A stretch of 64,000 nucleotides of DNA from Bretschneidera sinensis (Eukaryota > Streptophyta > Magnoliopsida > Brassicales > Akaniaceae): assembly GCA_023935145.1 (NCBI GenBank), contig CM043698.1, forward strand, positions 85,296,001 to 85,360,000, in the 5' to 3' direction. Of this stretch, positions 21,430 to 34,121 are shown piece after piece. The translations under genes were made by a program, and so were the position numbers. Numbering within the stretch: position 1 is the first letter of the stretch; every line of letters begins with the position of its first letter. The notes under the pieces are model-generated. The model was given only the letters and a program-made list of their open reading frames with translations. It was not told where the DNA came from and ran no database searches.

Positions 21430-22800
21430 AAACTCATATATATATATATATATATATATTGACTTTCCAATCTCAATACCTTAGGTAGTTTTGTAATAAA
21501 TTTTTATATACCTTTGGGTCCGTTTGGTTCACCAAAAAAATTACAGTGGGATAGGAGTAAGATTATAGTGAAATAAAATTGGGAGGGATTAAAGTGGAAC
21601 TATTTTAGTTATATGTTTGATTCATAAAAATTCAGGAATAGGATTAAAGTGAGATAACAAATATAAAAACAAAAATACTATTTTTTATATTTTATTATAA
21701 TATATATATATACACACACATCTTAAATTAGTTCAACATAGAGTTTTTTTTTCTTCATTTTGTTTTCTTCCTCCCCTTTTTTTTGTGCAACTTCTTCCTC
21801 CTCTGTTTCACTACATAGAGAGGTTTTTTTTCCCTTCTTCCTCCTTCATTTTCCTTCTTTTCCTCTTTCATCTTCTTTCAACGGTTATTGTCCCTGGTTC
21901 AAGGCGAGTTCAATGATGGCAGCAGCTTAACCTAAAAGTCACCAGAAAAGTAGATTGACGATGGTGAAGGTCGATAGTTTGATTATTTTCAACTGTTTTT
22001 GGGCAAAATCTTGGTGAATGAACATCAGATCCAAAGAGATCGAGGAATTCTGAACCAGATGGTGAGGTCGGATTCTGGTGGTGTGACTTTTCAGAGACGG
22101 TGACCGATGGTGGTAGTGGCGGATCTTGACGAAACTTGATGGGGTTCGATCATGAGATCCTCCCGATGCTGATGGTGTGGGTGGTACAACCTGAAAAGGA
22201 GAGGAGAAGGGAAGGATGTGAAATTTCCACCAGAATTTTGTCGAAAAGATATGAGAGAAAGAAGAAGTATGAACTGGAGAGTGTATGAAAAGAAGAAAAA
22301 AAAAATTGGTGGGACAAGTTTTGTCCCGGGGATGGGGGTTATGACAGATTCCATGGGATTATGACTATGCTAGTCCCACCCTAATCCCATGTGAATAATC
22401 AATCCCTCCAACCAAACATGAGATTAACTGTTCATGTGGGACTAATTTAATCATATCCCACTTTTGTGCCCCATACTAAACAACCCCTTAGTTTCTTTAA
22501 ATGAGGATTGTTAGGTGGGAATTGTATGAAAAATGCAATGAGGATTTCACAGAAAACAATTATTATTTTGCATAGGAATAATACATAGATCTTTATTGTT
22601 GAGGCTAAATTACAAATTTATTAATTTTACTTTGAGAGTAGGATTATTTTACTCCTTAAACTTTTATTTATTTTAATTTAATATATAAACTTTTAAAATC
22701 ATCCAAATCAAATCATTCTAGTGTAGATTCGATCAATCACTAACAGAAATTCACATAGATGCCACGTGTCTGATGAGAAATTGAGTGAAAAAACTTATAT
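21430..22800. repeat. Duplicated segment, copy A
   Basis: It consists of a (TA)n run (21437-21460), the flank CCAATCTCAATACC...TTTTGTAATAAATTTT to 21520, a DNA transposon, then 22489-22800 beginning TAGTTTCTTTAAATGAGG. Both flanks recur in copy B (23405-23495 and 30903-31117) in the same order. Confidence 0.75.
21522..22488 (+). mobile_element. Non-autonomous DNA transposon in copy A
   Basis: Ends are GGGTCCGTTTGGTTCAC and, on the complement of the right end, AAGGGGTTGTTTAGTATG, an imperfect inverted pair. Inside, GGGATTAAAGTGG and CCCACTTT-type words face each other and a CT-rich stretch lies at 21740-21880. A related element lies inverted in copy B. No transposase is present; the superfamily is not determined. 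Confidence 0.55.
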
Positions 22801-23404
22801 ATCTAACGCCTTACATGTGACACTACGTGAATTTTCGTTGAGTGATTGATTGAATTCGCATCATAATGGTTTGATTTGAATGATTTTAGAAGTTTATATA
22901 TTAAATTGAAACAATTAGAAGTTTAGAGAGTAAAATGATCATATCCCAAAGTATATAAAGTGAATTCATAATTTAGTGCAATTGTTGATCATCAAATTAT
23001 ATATATAAGCTCATTAATTTGAAAGGTAAAATTAATTAATCTCTCCGAAAAGTCAATAACATATGGAAAAAGATAAATGGATATCCAAAGGAGATAGCAA
23101 AACATATATCTCAAGGCATTAATCAATGAAATCACATCACATAGGTGTAAAATGAAAATTTTATTGTAGGTCCCTTCGTGTTATGAGTAGAATTCCAAAA
23201 AATATCAATGAAGTTTCAAAAAATTACTAGTAAAGTTTCAGGAAAATAAGATATATGTTTTGTTGTCTCTTCTAAAAGTACATTTGTCATTGCACCTAAT
23301 ATATAGGCCTTGTTTGGGAGTTGATTAAATTCAATTTAAAACTCTAAAAACTTTGAAGTTTTGGTGATTTAAGTTATATTTAAGCAAATTCACAAACAAT
23401 GTGA
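22801..23404. other. Spacer between duplicated segments
   Basis: AT-rich; no gene recognised. It ends in the (TA)n run that opens copy B. Confidence 0.5.
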
Positions 23405-23407
23405 TAG

Positions 23408-23440
<33 letters not shown>

Positions 23441-23495
23441 CTTCCCAATCTCAATACCCAACATAGTTTTGTAATAAATTTTCATATACCTTTAA

Positions 23496-23986
23496 TGTTG
23501 GATCCTTAATCCAACATTGGGCTTATATGTAAATAATAATGTGTTGTAGACTGTCATATAAGGTTAATCCCATTTAAAGTGGTCTACTAAGGTTTAGATA
23601 ATTTGGGCTTTAATGTATCTAATAGGGTGTGAGCCTTTAATGTGTAGAGACTTAAGGGTAATTTCTATTTTTATGATGGACTAAAATATAAATTCCAAAA
23701 GATAACAGGGAAGTTATCTATTAATAGTTGTTATGGTCCCCAGATCACACGTATGATTATTCTTCTATTATTTGACATCCCATCATCAAAGAGAGAGCAA
23801 GAGAAAACAAAGGATTCTCTAAGAGAACGTGTTGATCTGGAAGACATACCACATGGCTCTAAAGAGTAATTGATTGTCATGGATTCAGGTACACTTTCGC
23901 ATATTAATACATTCATTCTTGGTGATTTAACATGAATGTTTCCTGGATTTTGAGAGATGTTTTACATCCAAAGATATTTTCTAACA
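23496..23986 (+). repeat. 5' LTR of the copia element
   Basis: Runs from TGTTGGATCC to TTCTAACA. It has the inner inverted repeat GGATCCTTAATCC and, unlike other LTRs here, no obvious palindrome array. Confidence 0.95.
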
Positions 23987-23987
23987 A

Positions 23988-24000
23988 GTGGTATCAAAGC
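23988..24000 (+). other. Primer binding site of the copia element
   Basis: GTGGTATCAAAGC two bases after the LTR is close to the initiator-tRNA-Met site TGGTATCAGAGC (one mismatch). Confidence 0.8.
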
Positions 24001-24746
24001 CCGTTCATGTTGAATCATTGGGAATCAAAATTTCATTCGATTACATGATGATTTGTATGTGTTTTTGGATTTAACAATTTCGGGTATGGTGTTGTTAAAT
24101 TTGAGAACAATTTTGGTTGTTCTTTGTATAATTTTTCTGAAATTTGGTTGATTCAAAAGGTATTTAGGGTTTGTTTAAATAAAGTCATGAAATTGTATAA
24201 TTTTTTTGAGAGTTTGGTTGATTTGCTGCCAAAGATTAGTTAGGAATTAAAAAATGAGCAAAACCCTTTTTGAATCGTCAAAAACGAAGTTCCGGAGGCC
24301 AAGATATGGCCGGGTCTAGTTTCGAGTCACGATTCAGATTGCGTGACTCAGTTGGAGGTCAGGGACGACCAAAACATCGTGTCATTAGAAAACGATGTGA
24401 TCCTTTTTTTTTTTTTTAAAATGACATGATGTTTTAAGGCAAGAGCGTTGACTTCAATTGACCGACGTTGACTTTGACAAAAAAAAATTTGGTCAATTTT
24501 GGTGCAATTTTGGTGCAATTTAATTTTACATATTGGTATGTTTATATATATTTTGGAATGAATTAATTGAAGCAACATGTCACTAAAGTGACTTCTCTTG
24601 TGGAAATTAATTTGTTTTGGAATATAAATGATTGTGTGCATGTAACTTATGCGAATATTGACTGGCCCAAATGAAGGTTGATATTTAACAGAATTGCATG
24701 GGCACATGTGGTAATAAACATGTGATGATTATTTAGTTTTTTTCAT

Positions 24747-27700
24747 ATGAACAATACATCGGCCCAAAGGAAGATTTATTGTTCAACATATTTCTTATTA
24801 TCAGTGTTTGATTACTACACCAAGATATCACTTACAAATTTATATTTTGTCCAAAGACGAAATATTAATGGCGTGCCCGGTATCTTGAGATGGGATTTAC
24901 CTCTATTTAAATTTTATTGCTATTTCTGTTATGGTAAGCTTGTTTTGTTTGTTTGTTGTTCTCTGGATTCAGCTACAACCACTCCTACTAATATTACTGC
25001 TAACATCAACTCCATTCCTATGCTAAATGGCATAAATTTCAAGTCATGGCAAGAGAACCTCTTGATAATTCTCGGAGTCATGGATCTCGACCTTGCGTTA
25101 AGGGCTTATTCTCCTGCACCTCTTACGGATAAGAGTACTTCTGATGAAAAGAGGGATATGGAAAGGTGGGAGAAATCAAATCGCTTGTGTATAATGATCA
25201 TGAAGAAGGCCATTTCGGAATCATTCAGGGGCACAATATTTGAAAAGATTACTACAGTTAAAGAGTTCCTTGCAGACATTGAAAAGAGGTTTGTCAAGAA
25301 CGAAAAGGCTGAAATAGGTATGCTCTTGACAAGTCTAATTTCAATGAGATATAAAGGCAGAGGCAATATCAGGGAGTACATCATCGAGATGTCTCATCTT
25401 GCTTCAAGGTTGAAAGCACTTAAGTTAGAACTTTTTGAAGACTTGCTAGTGCATCTGGTTCTGGTATCCTTTCTGACACAGTTTAGTCAGTTTAAGGTGA
25501 GCTACAGTTGTCAAAAATAGACTTGGTCTCTGAATGAACTCATCTCACACTTTGTTCAGGAAGAGGAAAGACTGAGGCAAGATAAGACAGAAAGTGCTCA
25601 CCTGGCCTCAACCTCTAAGAACAAAGACAAGGGAAACAAAAGGAGGAAGGATAAGGAAGCTGCAAATACGACACCTCAAAATAAACAACAAAAGAAATCG
25701 GAAGGTACTGGTTGTTTCTTCTGCGGTGTTGAAGGGCATACGAAGAAGAATTGCACCAACTACCACGCCTGGCTTGCTAAGAAAGGTATGCTTCTTAATT
25801 TGGTTTGTTCTGAGGTTAATTTAACTTTGGTACCTAGATACAAGTGGTGGATAGATTCTGGTTCAATAACTCAAATCAGTGTGCCTATGCAGGGTTGCCT
25901 GAGTTGTCGAAAGCTAAGTGATGGTGAAAGATACATCTATGTGGGCGATGACAAGATGGTTCAAGTTGAGGCAATAAGAAAATTTAGATTATTAATAAAG
26001 ACTGGAATTTATTTAGATCTTAATGAAACATTATATTGTACCGTCTTTTAGACGAAATTTGATTTCTATTTCTATTTTAGACAAATCTGGTTATTCTTGT
26101 TCATTTAGGAATGAAAAATTTAGTTTGTTTCGTGATTCAAAATTGGTTGGTTCCGGTTCTTTGTCAAGTTATGATAATCTTTATTTGATTGATACAATTG
26201 CTTCATTTAATGAATCCCTGCAATTAAGTACATGAGGTATAAAGAGAAAATTAACCAATGAGAATTCACCTGCGTTGTGGCACAAGAGATTAGGTCATAT
26301 CTCCAGACGGAGAATAGAGGGACTTGTGTCAGAAGAAATTCTAGACTCTTTAGATTTCGCAGATTTTGATGTTTGTGTTAACTGCATAAAGGGGAAACAA
26401 ACCAATAAAAGGAGATTTGAAGTCAATAGGACTTTGGATATCTTAGAACTTATACATACGGACATTTGTGGGCCATTCTCTACGGTTGCTTGGAATGGTT
26501 AACAATATTTTATAATGTTCATAGATGATTATTCCAGATATGGCTACATATATCTCATTCATGAAAAGTTAGAATCACTGGATATGTTCAAAAATTTTAA
26601 GGCTGAAGTTGAGAACCAACTCAGTAAAAAGATCAAAACCGTTAGATCAGACCGTGGTGGTGAGTACTATGGCGGATATGAAGGTTCAGGTGAACAACAT
26701 CCAGGACTGTTTGCTAAATTCCTAAAGGAATGCGGTATCGTCCCATAGTACATTATGCCGGGTTCACCCACTATGAATGGTGTTGCTGAAAGACGAAACA
26801 TGACACTTAAAGACATGGTGAGGAGTATGATTGTCATTCTACCTTACCAGAATCACTCTGAAGAGAAGCACTTAAGACTACAACATATATCCTTAACAAG
26901 GTTCCAACTAAAGCGACTACCAAAACCCCTTATGAACTTTGGATGGGCAAGAAGCCTAGTTTAAAGCACTTGTGCATTTGGCGATGTCCAACTGAGGCAA
27001 GGCCTTATAGGCTCAATAAAAAGAAACTGGACTCAAGAACTGTAAGTTGGTATTTTATTGGATACTCTGAAAGATCCAGGGGGTACAAGTTTTATGATCC
27101 CAAGACTAAGTCGATTTTCGAGTCGGGAAAAGCCCAATTCTTCGAGGATGTCTAGTTTGCTGGGGTAGATACAGTTAAGGACTTTGTCTTTGAAGAGGAA
27201 TATGTTGATATTCCTACAGGTGTTATTGGCATTGATTAGGATTCCATTCCTGACTTTGTTCAAGACACAATAGATCAAGACAATGTAGGAGAGCCTCTCA
27301 TTCAAGAAATTATTCCAAAAGAACAAACTCTACCACCTCAAGAGCCTATGCCATTAAGAAGATCTACTAGAGAAATGAGAAATACAGTGCCAAATGACTA
27401 TATTATATTTCTTCAAGAACATGAGGTTGACATTGGAGTGATTGAAGATGATCCGATCAACTTCTGTCAAGCCATGGAAAGTTCTAACTCTCAGAAGTGG
27501 ATTGATGCCATGAATGAGAAGATTAAGTTCATGAAGGGCAATAATGTGTGAGATCTTGTCCTATTGCCAGAAGATGCGAAACTCATTGGTTGCAAATGGA
27601 CATTTAAGACCAAGAGGGATTCAAAAGGCGATATGGATAGGTACAAGGCTCATTTTGTTGCTAAGGGCTTTACACAGAAAAAAGGCATTGATTATAAAGA

Positions 27701-29033
27701 GACTTTCTCCGTAGTTTCTTCGAAAGACTCTTTCAGGACTATTATGGCATTGGTGGCGCATTTTGATCTTGAGCTACATCAGATGGATGAAAAGACAGCA
27801 TTTCTCAATGGTAACATTGATGAGACGATCTATATGGTGCAACCAGAAAACTTTGTGTCAAGAGGTCCAAAAAATATGGTTTGCAAACTTAAGAAATCCA
27901 CCTATGAGCTTAAGTAAGCATCTCAACAATGGTATTTCAAGTTTCATCAAATGATCATCCCGTTCAGTTTTGAGATGAATTTGGTCGATGATTACATATA
28001 CCATAAGTTCTGTGAGAGCAAGTATAATTTTCTGGTTTTATATGTCGATGACATTTTGCTTGCCACCAACGATATAGACTTATTGTATGAAACCAAGAGA
28101 TTTCTAGCTAAGAATTTTGAGATGAAAGATCTTGGTGTCGCCTCTTTTGTATTAGGCATAAAGATACACTAGGATCGCTCTCAGGGTATTCTTGGATTAT
28201 CACAAAAAATCTATATCGAACAGGTTCTCAAGAGATATCACATGTAGGATTGCAAACCAAGTAATACCCCTGTGGCAAAGGGAGACAAGTTTAGTCTCAA
28301 TTAGTGCCCTAAGAATGATTTTTAGGAAAAAGAAATGCAGAAGATTCCTTATGCATCAGCAGGAGGAAGTCTGATGTATGCTCAGGTTTGTACATGTCCG
28401 GATATTGCATACATTGTTGGGATGTTGGGCAGATATTTAAGTAATCCAAGAGTAGACCATTTGAAAGCAGCCAAACAGGTCTTGCGGTACTTACAAAGAA
28501 CAAAAGACTACATGCTCACGTATCGGAGGTCAAATCAGCTTGAGATCATTGGGTATACTGACTCTGATTTTGCTAGATGCCAAGATAGTATGAAATCTAT
28601 TTCTGGCTATGTTTACCTGCTAGCTGGAGGTACTGTCTCCTGGAAGAGTGCTAAATAGTCTCTTATAGCCTCTTCTACCATGGCGGTAGAGTTCATAGCG
28701 TGTTATGAGGCGTCCAATCACGGAATATGGCTACGAAATTTTGTCACGGTGCTGTGTATAGTGGACGGTATTGAAAGACCACTCAAGTTGTTTTGTGACA
28801 ATAAGTCAGCAGTTCTATATTCCAATAACAACAGGAGCTCGATGAAGTCAAAGCATATAGACATCAAGTTCCTAGTTGTTAAAGAAAGAGCTTAGAGTGG
28901 ACAGTTGTCTATAGAGCACATTGGTATAAACTCCATGATTGCGGATTCGCTTACTAAGGGACTGCCACCCAACATGTTTCATGACCACACTGCTCATATG
29001 AGTGTTATGTCATTTGATGGTATTCAGTTTTAA
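24747..29033 (+). pseudogene. Copia gag-pol polyprotein, many stops
   Basis: Domains in order: Gag (about 24968-25700: SIPMLNGINFKSWQENL, a CCHC knuckle CFFCGVEGHTKKNC at 25713-25754); protease WWIDSG near 25846; integrase zinc finger LWHKRLGH...CVNCIKGKQ (26275-26400), core HTDICGPF, FIDDYSRYGYIY, VRSDRGGEYYGGY; reverse transcriptase CKWTFKTKRDSKG (27590) to YVDDILLA (28041); RNase H YTDSDFARC, FCDNKSAV, ADSLTKGLPP; stop at 29031-29033. In-frame stops include TAA 26500, TAG 26746, TAG 27153, TGA 27549, TAA 27915, TAG 28170, 28245, 28302, 28323, 28656 and 28893, and there is a frameshift near 26850. The polyprotein would make particle, protease, integrase and polymerase; this copy cannot. Confidence 0.95.
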
Positions 29034-29455
29034 TGGGAGTTTGTAATTTTAGATGTTTTTCTGATATAGACATATTTTCAGTTATTTCAGTTTATGGATA
29101 TTTTAAAGTTATTTTCTACAGAAATAAAGTTTTGGTTTATTTACACTCTGATTTTGGTATGGATTGATCTCACTAAGGCTTAAGGGTGGACCAGTTGGAA
29201 ATAGGCATGTTAAGATCACATTGCATGAAATTTTCATGCTACACATCCACATCATGATCCATATCATTTAGTTGTATTGGCATACGTGACCGTTGATGGG
29301 TCGAGTTACGAAAAATGTAACGAAGGTCGCTTTGATCCTATGTTGGTATGATTGATGGACCGGATTTGTTATAGATACATTTCAGTAATGACAGAAAGTA
29401 GAACTCATATGATTATTATTTTGCAATGCATAATTTTAATGTTACACATATAGCC

Positions 29456-29467
29456 CAAGTGGGAGAT
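29456..29467 (+). other. Polypurine tract of the copia element
   Basis: CAAGTGGGAGAT lies directly before the 3' LTR, the usual site for plus-strand priming. Confidence 0.8.
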
Positions 29468-29960
29468 TGTTGGATCCTTAATCCAACATTGGGCTTATAT
29501 GTGAATAATTATGTGTTGTAGATTGTCATATAAGGTTAAGGCCATTTAAAGTGGTCTACTAAGGTTTAGGTAATTTGGGCTTTAATGTATCTAATAGGGT
29601 GCGGGCCTTTAATGTGTAGAGACTTAAGGGTAATTTCTATTTTTATGATGGGCTAAAATAGAAATTCCAAAAGATAATAGGGAAGTTATCTATTAATAGT
29701 GGTTATGGTCCCCAGATCACACGTACAATTATTCTTCTATTCTTTGACATCCCATCATCAAAGAGAGAGAGCAAGAGAAAATAAAGGATTCTCTAAGAGA
29801 ACGTGTTGATCTGGAAGACATACCGCACGGCTCTAGAGAGTAATTGATTGTCATGGATTCAGGTACACTTCCGCATATTAATCTGTTCGTTCTTGGTGAT
29901 TTAACATGAATGTTTCCTGAATTTTGAGAGATGTTTTACATCCAAAGATATTTTCTAACA
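29468..29960 (+). repeat. 3' LTR of the copia element
   Basis: Matches the 5' LTR from TGTTGGATCC to TTTTCTAACA with scattered substitutions and a 2-bp insertion in a GAGAGA run. Confidence 0.95.
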
Positions 29961-29965
29961 TTTAA

Positions 29966-30903
29966 GGCATGTTTGCTTCATGGGACTAATGTGAGATTGA
30001 CTAACTTAATACCACATGAACAGTTAGTCTCATATTTGATTGGAGGGACTAATTGTTAATCTGGGATTAAGTTGGGACTAAACTAGTTCCAATCCTAGGA
30101 ATTTAATCACACACACCCTTGGGACAGAATTAATCCCATTGATTTGGGATTAATTTTTTTGCTCAACCCCATTTTACCCTTTCCCTTCCCACGCAGACTT
30201 CTCTATTCCTCTCTTCATCTTTTTCACTTCCATGGCAGACCAAAAACTTCTTCCTCTTCCTCCTTTCCCTTTCCTTTTCCCTTCTCATTCCTTCTCCTCC
30301 TTTCCTTTTCCCTTCTGCTTCCCCCTCCTCCTCATCAACGTTGTGGCTCATCAGATCGCGAGGCTTGGTTCTCTCCTCCTCCTCCTTCCTCCTTCCTCCT
30401 TCCTCCTCCTTCATCCCTTCTCCTTCTTCCGGTTCCCGATCTGGGTTCCTTCCTCCCCTTCTTCCCTGCGCCTCCCTCCTCCTCCTTTCCCTTTCCCTTC
30501 CCTCTTCTTCCTCATTTGTGCCTCACCTTCTTCTGGGCAGATCTAACACACAAAAGCAAAAGAATCACCACAAGGTTCAGATCGGGGCGACGATGTGGCT
30601 GTTGACAAAGGAGGAAGGCGGACGAAAGGAAAAAAAAAACTTATTGTGTCGTGCAACAGAGTAGGAAGAAGCAGAAAATGAAAAAAAGTTGTGGTTTTGT
30701 ATATAAATATATGATTTATAATAAAAAAAAAATAAAAAGCTATTTTAGTATTTATATTTGTTATCCTATTTTAGTTCCAATCCAACAATATCATGAACCA
30801 AATGTAGAATTAAAATAATCCCACTTTAATCTTTCCTAATCATATCCCACTATAATTCTAATCACATCCCACTGTAATCATGTCCGTGAACTAAGTGTAA
30901 CCT
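29966..30903 (-). mobile_element. Non-autonomous DNA transposon in copy B (inverted)
   Basis: The complement of its right end (GATTACAGTGGGAT, AATTATAGTGGGAT, GATTAAAGTGGGA) matches the left end of the element in copy A, so it is related but reversed. The middle (30170-30530) is a CT-rich block with long TTCCTCC runs not clearly shared with copy A. No transposase is present. Confidence 0.55.
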
Positions 30904-31139
30904 TAGTTGCTTTAAATGATGATTGTTAAGTGGGAGTTGTATGAAAAATGCAATGAGGATTTCAAAGAAAACAGTTATTATTTTGCATGGGAATAATATA
31001 TAGATCTTTACAAATTTATTAATTGTACTTTGAGATTCGATTAATCACTAACAGAAATTCACATAATCGTCAAACATCTAATGAGAAATTGAGTGAAAAA
31101 CTTATATATCTAACATCTTCTGGTCATAAGAGAATTTAC

Positions 31140-31756
31140 ATTTGATCATTCAAAAGCTGCCTGATCGTAAGATGGTTGTGGCTCTTGACTCGACAGATTT
31201 TTTTGCACAGCATTGATGATTCTTTAACTGACTCACAATGAGAGCTTTTGGATAATATTAAAGTCAATTGGCAAATGGAAGATAAGCTTAACTCATGTCA
31301 ATTACCCACAGAAAAATTCGTCTGAGTCATATTTGGAATTTCATTATCCCAATAATGATCGATTTGTTTGGTACAAATTTTTGTGGAATAAGTGGTTGCC
31401 AAATAAAATTGGTTTTTTTTCTTTTCATATGGAGAGTATTTAACAATGTTATTCCTAGTTATACTCGAATTCAAAGCCCGTGAATTCCTTTAGTTTCCTC
31501 GTGTGCTTGTTGCTCTTTACCGCAAGTGGAGTCCCTACAACATCTGTTAGTTTACAGTGAGGTTGTAAATCAAGTATGGTCGTACTTTGGCTTGTTTTTT
31601 AATATTCCACACCGTTTTCATTCTCTTGCGGGTCTGTTCCAAGCATGGTACTCGCAAGCAAATCATACTTCATATATTAGGGTGGCTCAGTTCTTTGTGA
31701 ATATTGGGCATTTTTGGGTTTTACTATCTGATCTTCTTTTTTCTTTTGGGGGCTAA
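31140..31756 (+). pseudogene. LINE reverse transcriptase C-terminal fragment
   Basis: Two frames (31295-31483 and 31526-31756) give the zinc-binding domain that follows plant LINE reverse transcriptase: FLWNKWLPNKIGFF with FHMWRVFNNVIPSYTRIQ-like residues, then SSCACCSLPQVESLQHLLVY, VVNQVWSYFGLFFNIPHRFH. In intact LINEs the same part reads SKISFFLWR...RC..C..E.E...HLF..C. The rest of the LINE is absent and the frame is broken, a typical 5'-truncated copy. Confidence 0.75.
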
Positions 31757-31799
31757 TTTGATTTGATAGCAACCAATTTCTTCTTCAGGAACCTAATTT

Positions 31800-32825
31800 A
31801 CCTTCATGTTCCCTATACATTTTATGCTCAGTGTTTGATTTGGGTTACTAGGTATTTTTTAGGTTTTGTTCATAGTGGATAGCTACAGGTGAGATACTCT
31901 CCATTGCTTTTCGTTTGTTAACTGTAAGCAAGAGGAAAATGGTTGCATCGCGTGTATATTGATTCGAAAACCATGGCTGATTTTTTATTCTTCGTTGGTG
32001 CAAAATAATGGTTGTTGCTCTGCCCCTTGGGTGATTATTATCGGAGGTTCTATTGTTAGCACCAATATATTCTTTTCCATTTTGCATTCAGTTATAAAAA
32101 ATCATTGATGGATGAGAAATCTTTGCAGAGAGAAAGATTAGAGTTTAGGAAAAAAAAAATGATAGAAACATGGGATTAAATAAAGGATTTGTAATCAAGG
32201 TTAGTCTGGGCATTTTAAAAATTTTGATGAATGAAGTCATCTTTGTGATGATGCGACAAACGGAATAGGATGAGGGCAAAATAATTTACTCAAATATTAT
32301 TGTATTATAGTGATAATCAAAGAGTTTCATCATATCATATGCTATTTTGTTTGGACAAAAGTAAAGTATTTTTATTTTTTTAATTTTTTCTCTTATTAAA
32401 ATGTTTAATTTTTTTTTTTGTGACGTGACCTTGCAATACTAATACATAAATAGTCTGTTAATAATTTTTTAATTATTTAAATATATTCAAATTAAATAAA
32501 GAAGGGCTTCAACCTCTAGATGCTGGAATTTATTGTATACTAGTAGCATACGCTAATATGTAAAGGAATATATTGATTAAGGAAAAAAATACCTCTCAAT
32601 AAAAAGGAAAAAATAAATAAAACTTATGCAATGTGATTATTTCATAAAAACTCAAGAAAACAAATCAAGCATGAATCTCATTAAAGTACCTCCCCGCTGC
32701 GGTCACCATTTCTCTTTTTTTTTTTCGAGGGGAAAAGGTCAAACTGGCAATTTCACTTGTTGTATGGCGGTCTGGCAATTTTTTAACTTCCTTACAATAC
32801 TGTTTGCTGCGAATTTATGTTAAAA

Positions 32826-32864
<39 letters not shown>

Positions 32865-34121
32865 TTTTTAATATTTAAAATCTCGTTAAAAAATATTATT
32901 ATAGAATAAGTAGGTACTTGATAAATGAAACCATGGATGGACGTGATCTATGAAAAACAAAATTGAAAGTTAACATTGTGTCTTAATTTTTTTTAATCAA
33001 AATAGTCATATGGATTTAAATTTCTCAAACATAAATAGAAAGACAATTAAGTAATCCACTAAGCTTATTGATTTAATTTTTTCTTATATCTAGATATATT
33101 TTTTTATAATATTAATCTAATTGATGTTCAAAAAATTACACCTTAGGTACCGTTGAAAAGAATTCATCGAGATCTACAGTATGAGATAGGATTTAACGCC
33201 TTTCGTCGAGCCTTCAATATATCGGAAATTAAATTTCTAACATACTTACAAAATTTGACGATGAACTGTGTAAGAAAGTGGAGGTGGATCACATTCTCCG
33301 ATAACCGCGAACAAGCTTCATCTTGAAGAATGTAATTTGTAAATTTTCAAATTTTTTATTTAAAATTATCAAAAAAATTGAATTTGTCGATGTTTTAAGG
33401 GATAATAAAATATATTTTAATAAAAAAATAAGATATAATGTTAACTTACATTTACATATACAATAATATAAGTTAACAATCCCTTTTATTATAATTTTTT
33501 CCCGATGGATTACATAGTTGGTCTTTGGAGTTAACAATGAACTGAGTAGCACTGTAGCATGAGTCATGGATCTAAACCATTATTCAGAAGAAAAAAAAAA
33601 CGTTCTTTGCTTCAAGGCGAAAAAAACGAAGGAAAATACCACCAGAAAGCAAAAAGTTGAAATCTGACCGGCCATTTTCCGATAAATAGGAATTGGAGTG
33701 GGTATCTTTGAGAATTGTTTTTATGATTAAAGACTAGTACCCTTCCATTTCGTCTATCATTTTCAGGTTCAGTTAATAAAAAAAATCACATCATGCGAAA
33801 AATTTAAAATTTTATTTTATTTATGTTTGAATGTATTCATTGCAGCTTTAATTTTTTATAATTATTATTCAAACATTTACGATTATACAGAGAAACAAAA
33901 AAAATGAAAAATTCGGATGACTATATATCACTGATTTTTTTAAACAATGTCATTCAGATCTTAAATCGTAAATATTATGGTTAAATACATTGTATTATTT
34001 CGAAATATATTGTTTGGATAAAATAGTTAGTAACAAATAATTACTTGACCCTATTGATTATGTAAATAAGAACAATGACACTGTCATCCTATCGATTAAA
34101 AATTAATAAACTGGATAAAAA
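31800..34121. other. AT-rich intergenic DNA with an AT microsatellite
   Basis: No gene recognised. A run of about 17 AT units lies at 32828-32862. Short ORFs here have no family features. Confidence 0.55.

Larger units (their letters stand above)
23491..29965 (+). mobile_element. Complete Ty1/copia retrotransposon
   Basis: Both LTRs are present: 23496-23986 (491 bp) and 29468-29960 (493 bp). They start TGTTGGATCC, end TTTTCTAACA and are flanked by TTTAA target duplications (23491-23495 and 29961-29965). A primer binding site, all copia domains in the order gag-PR-INT-RT-RH and a polypurine tract are found, but many stops make it defective. By eye the LTRs differ at roughly 25 positions (about 5%), so the insertion is not recent. 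Confidence 0.95.
23405..31117. repeat. Duplicated segment, copy B, split by a copia element
   Basis: Left flank 23405-23495 has a (TA)n run then TTCCCAATCTCAATACCC. Right flank 30903-31117 begins TAGTTGCTTTAAATGATG and carries TGTATGAAAAATGCAATGAG, as in copy A. About 100 bp present in copy A (22640-22735) is missing here. The copia element at 23491-29965 inserted at the left flank's end. Confidence 0.75.

Noticed and set aside
24348..24707. Minus-strand frame of 119 codons
   Set aside because: It lies in the leader of the copia element, shows no family motif and opposes the element's coding strand.
30144..30664. Three overlapping + frames of 104-153 codons rich in Pro, Ser, Leu and Phe
   Set aside because: They translate the CT-rich middle of a DNA transposon; open frames in all phases with low-complexity peptides are expected there.
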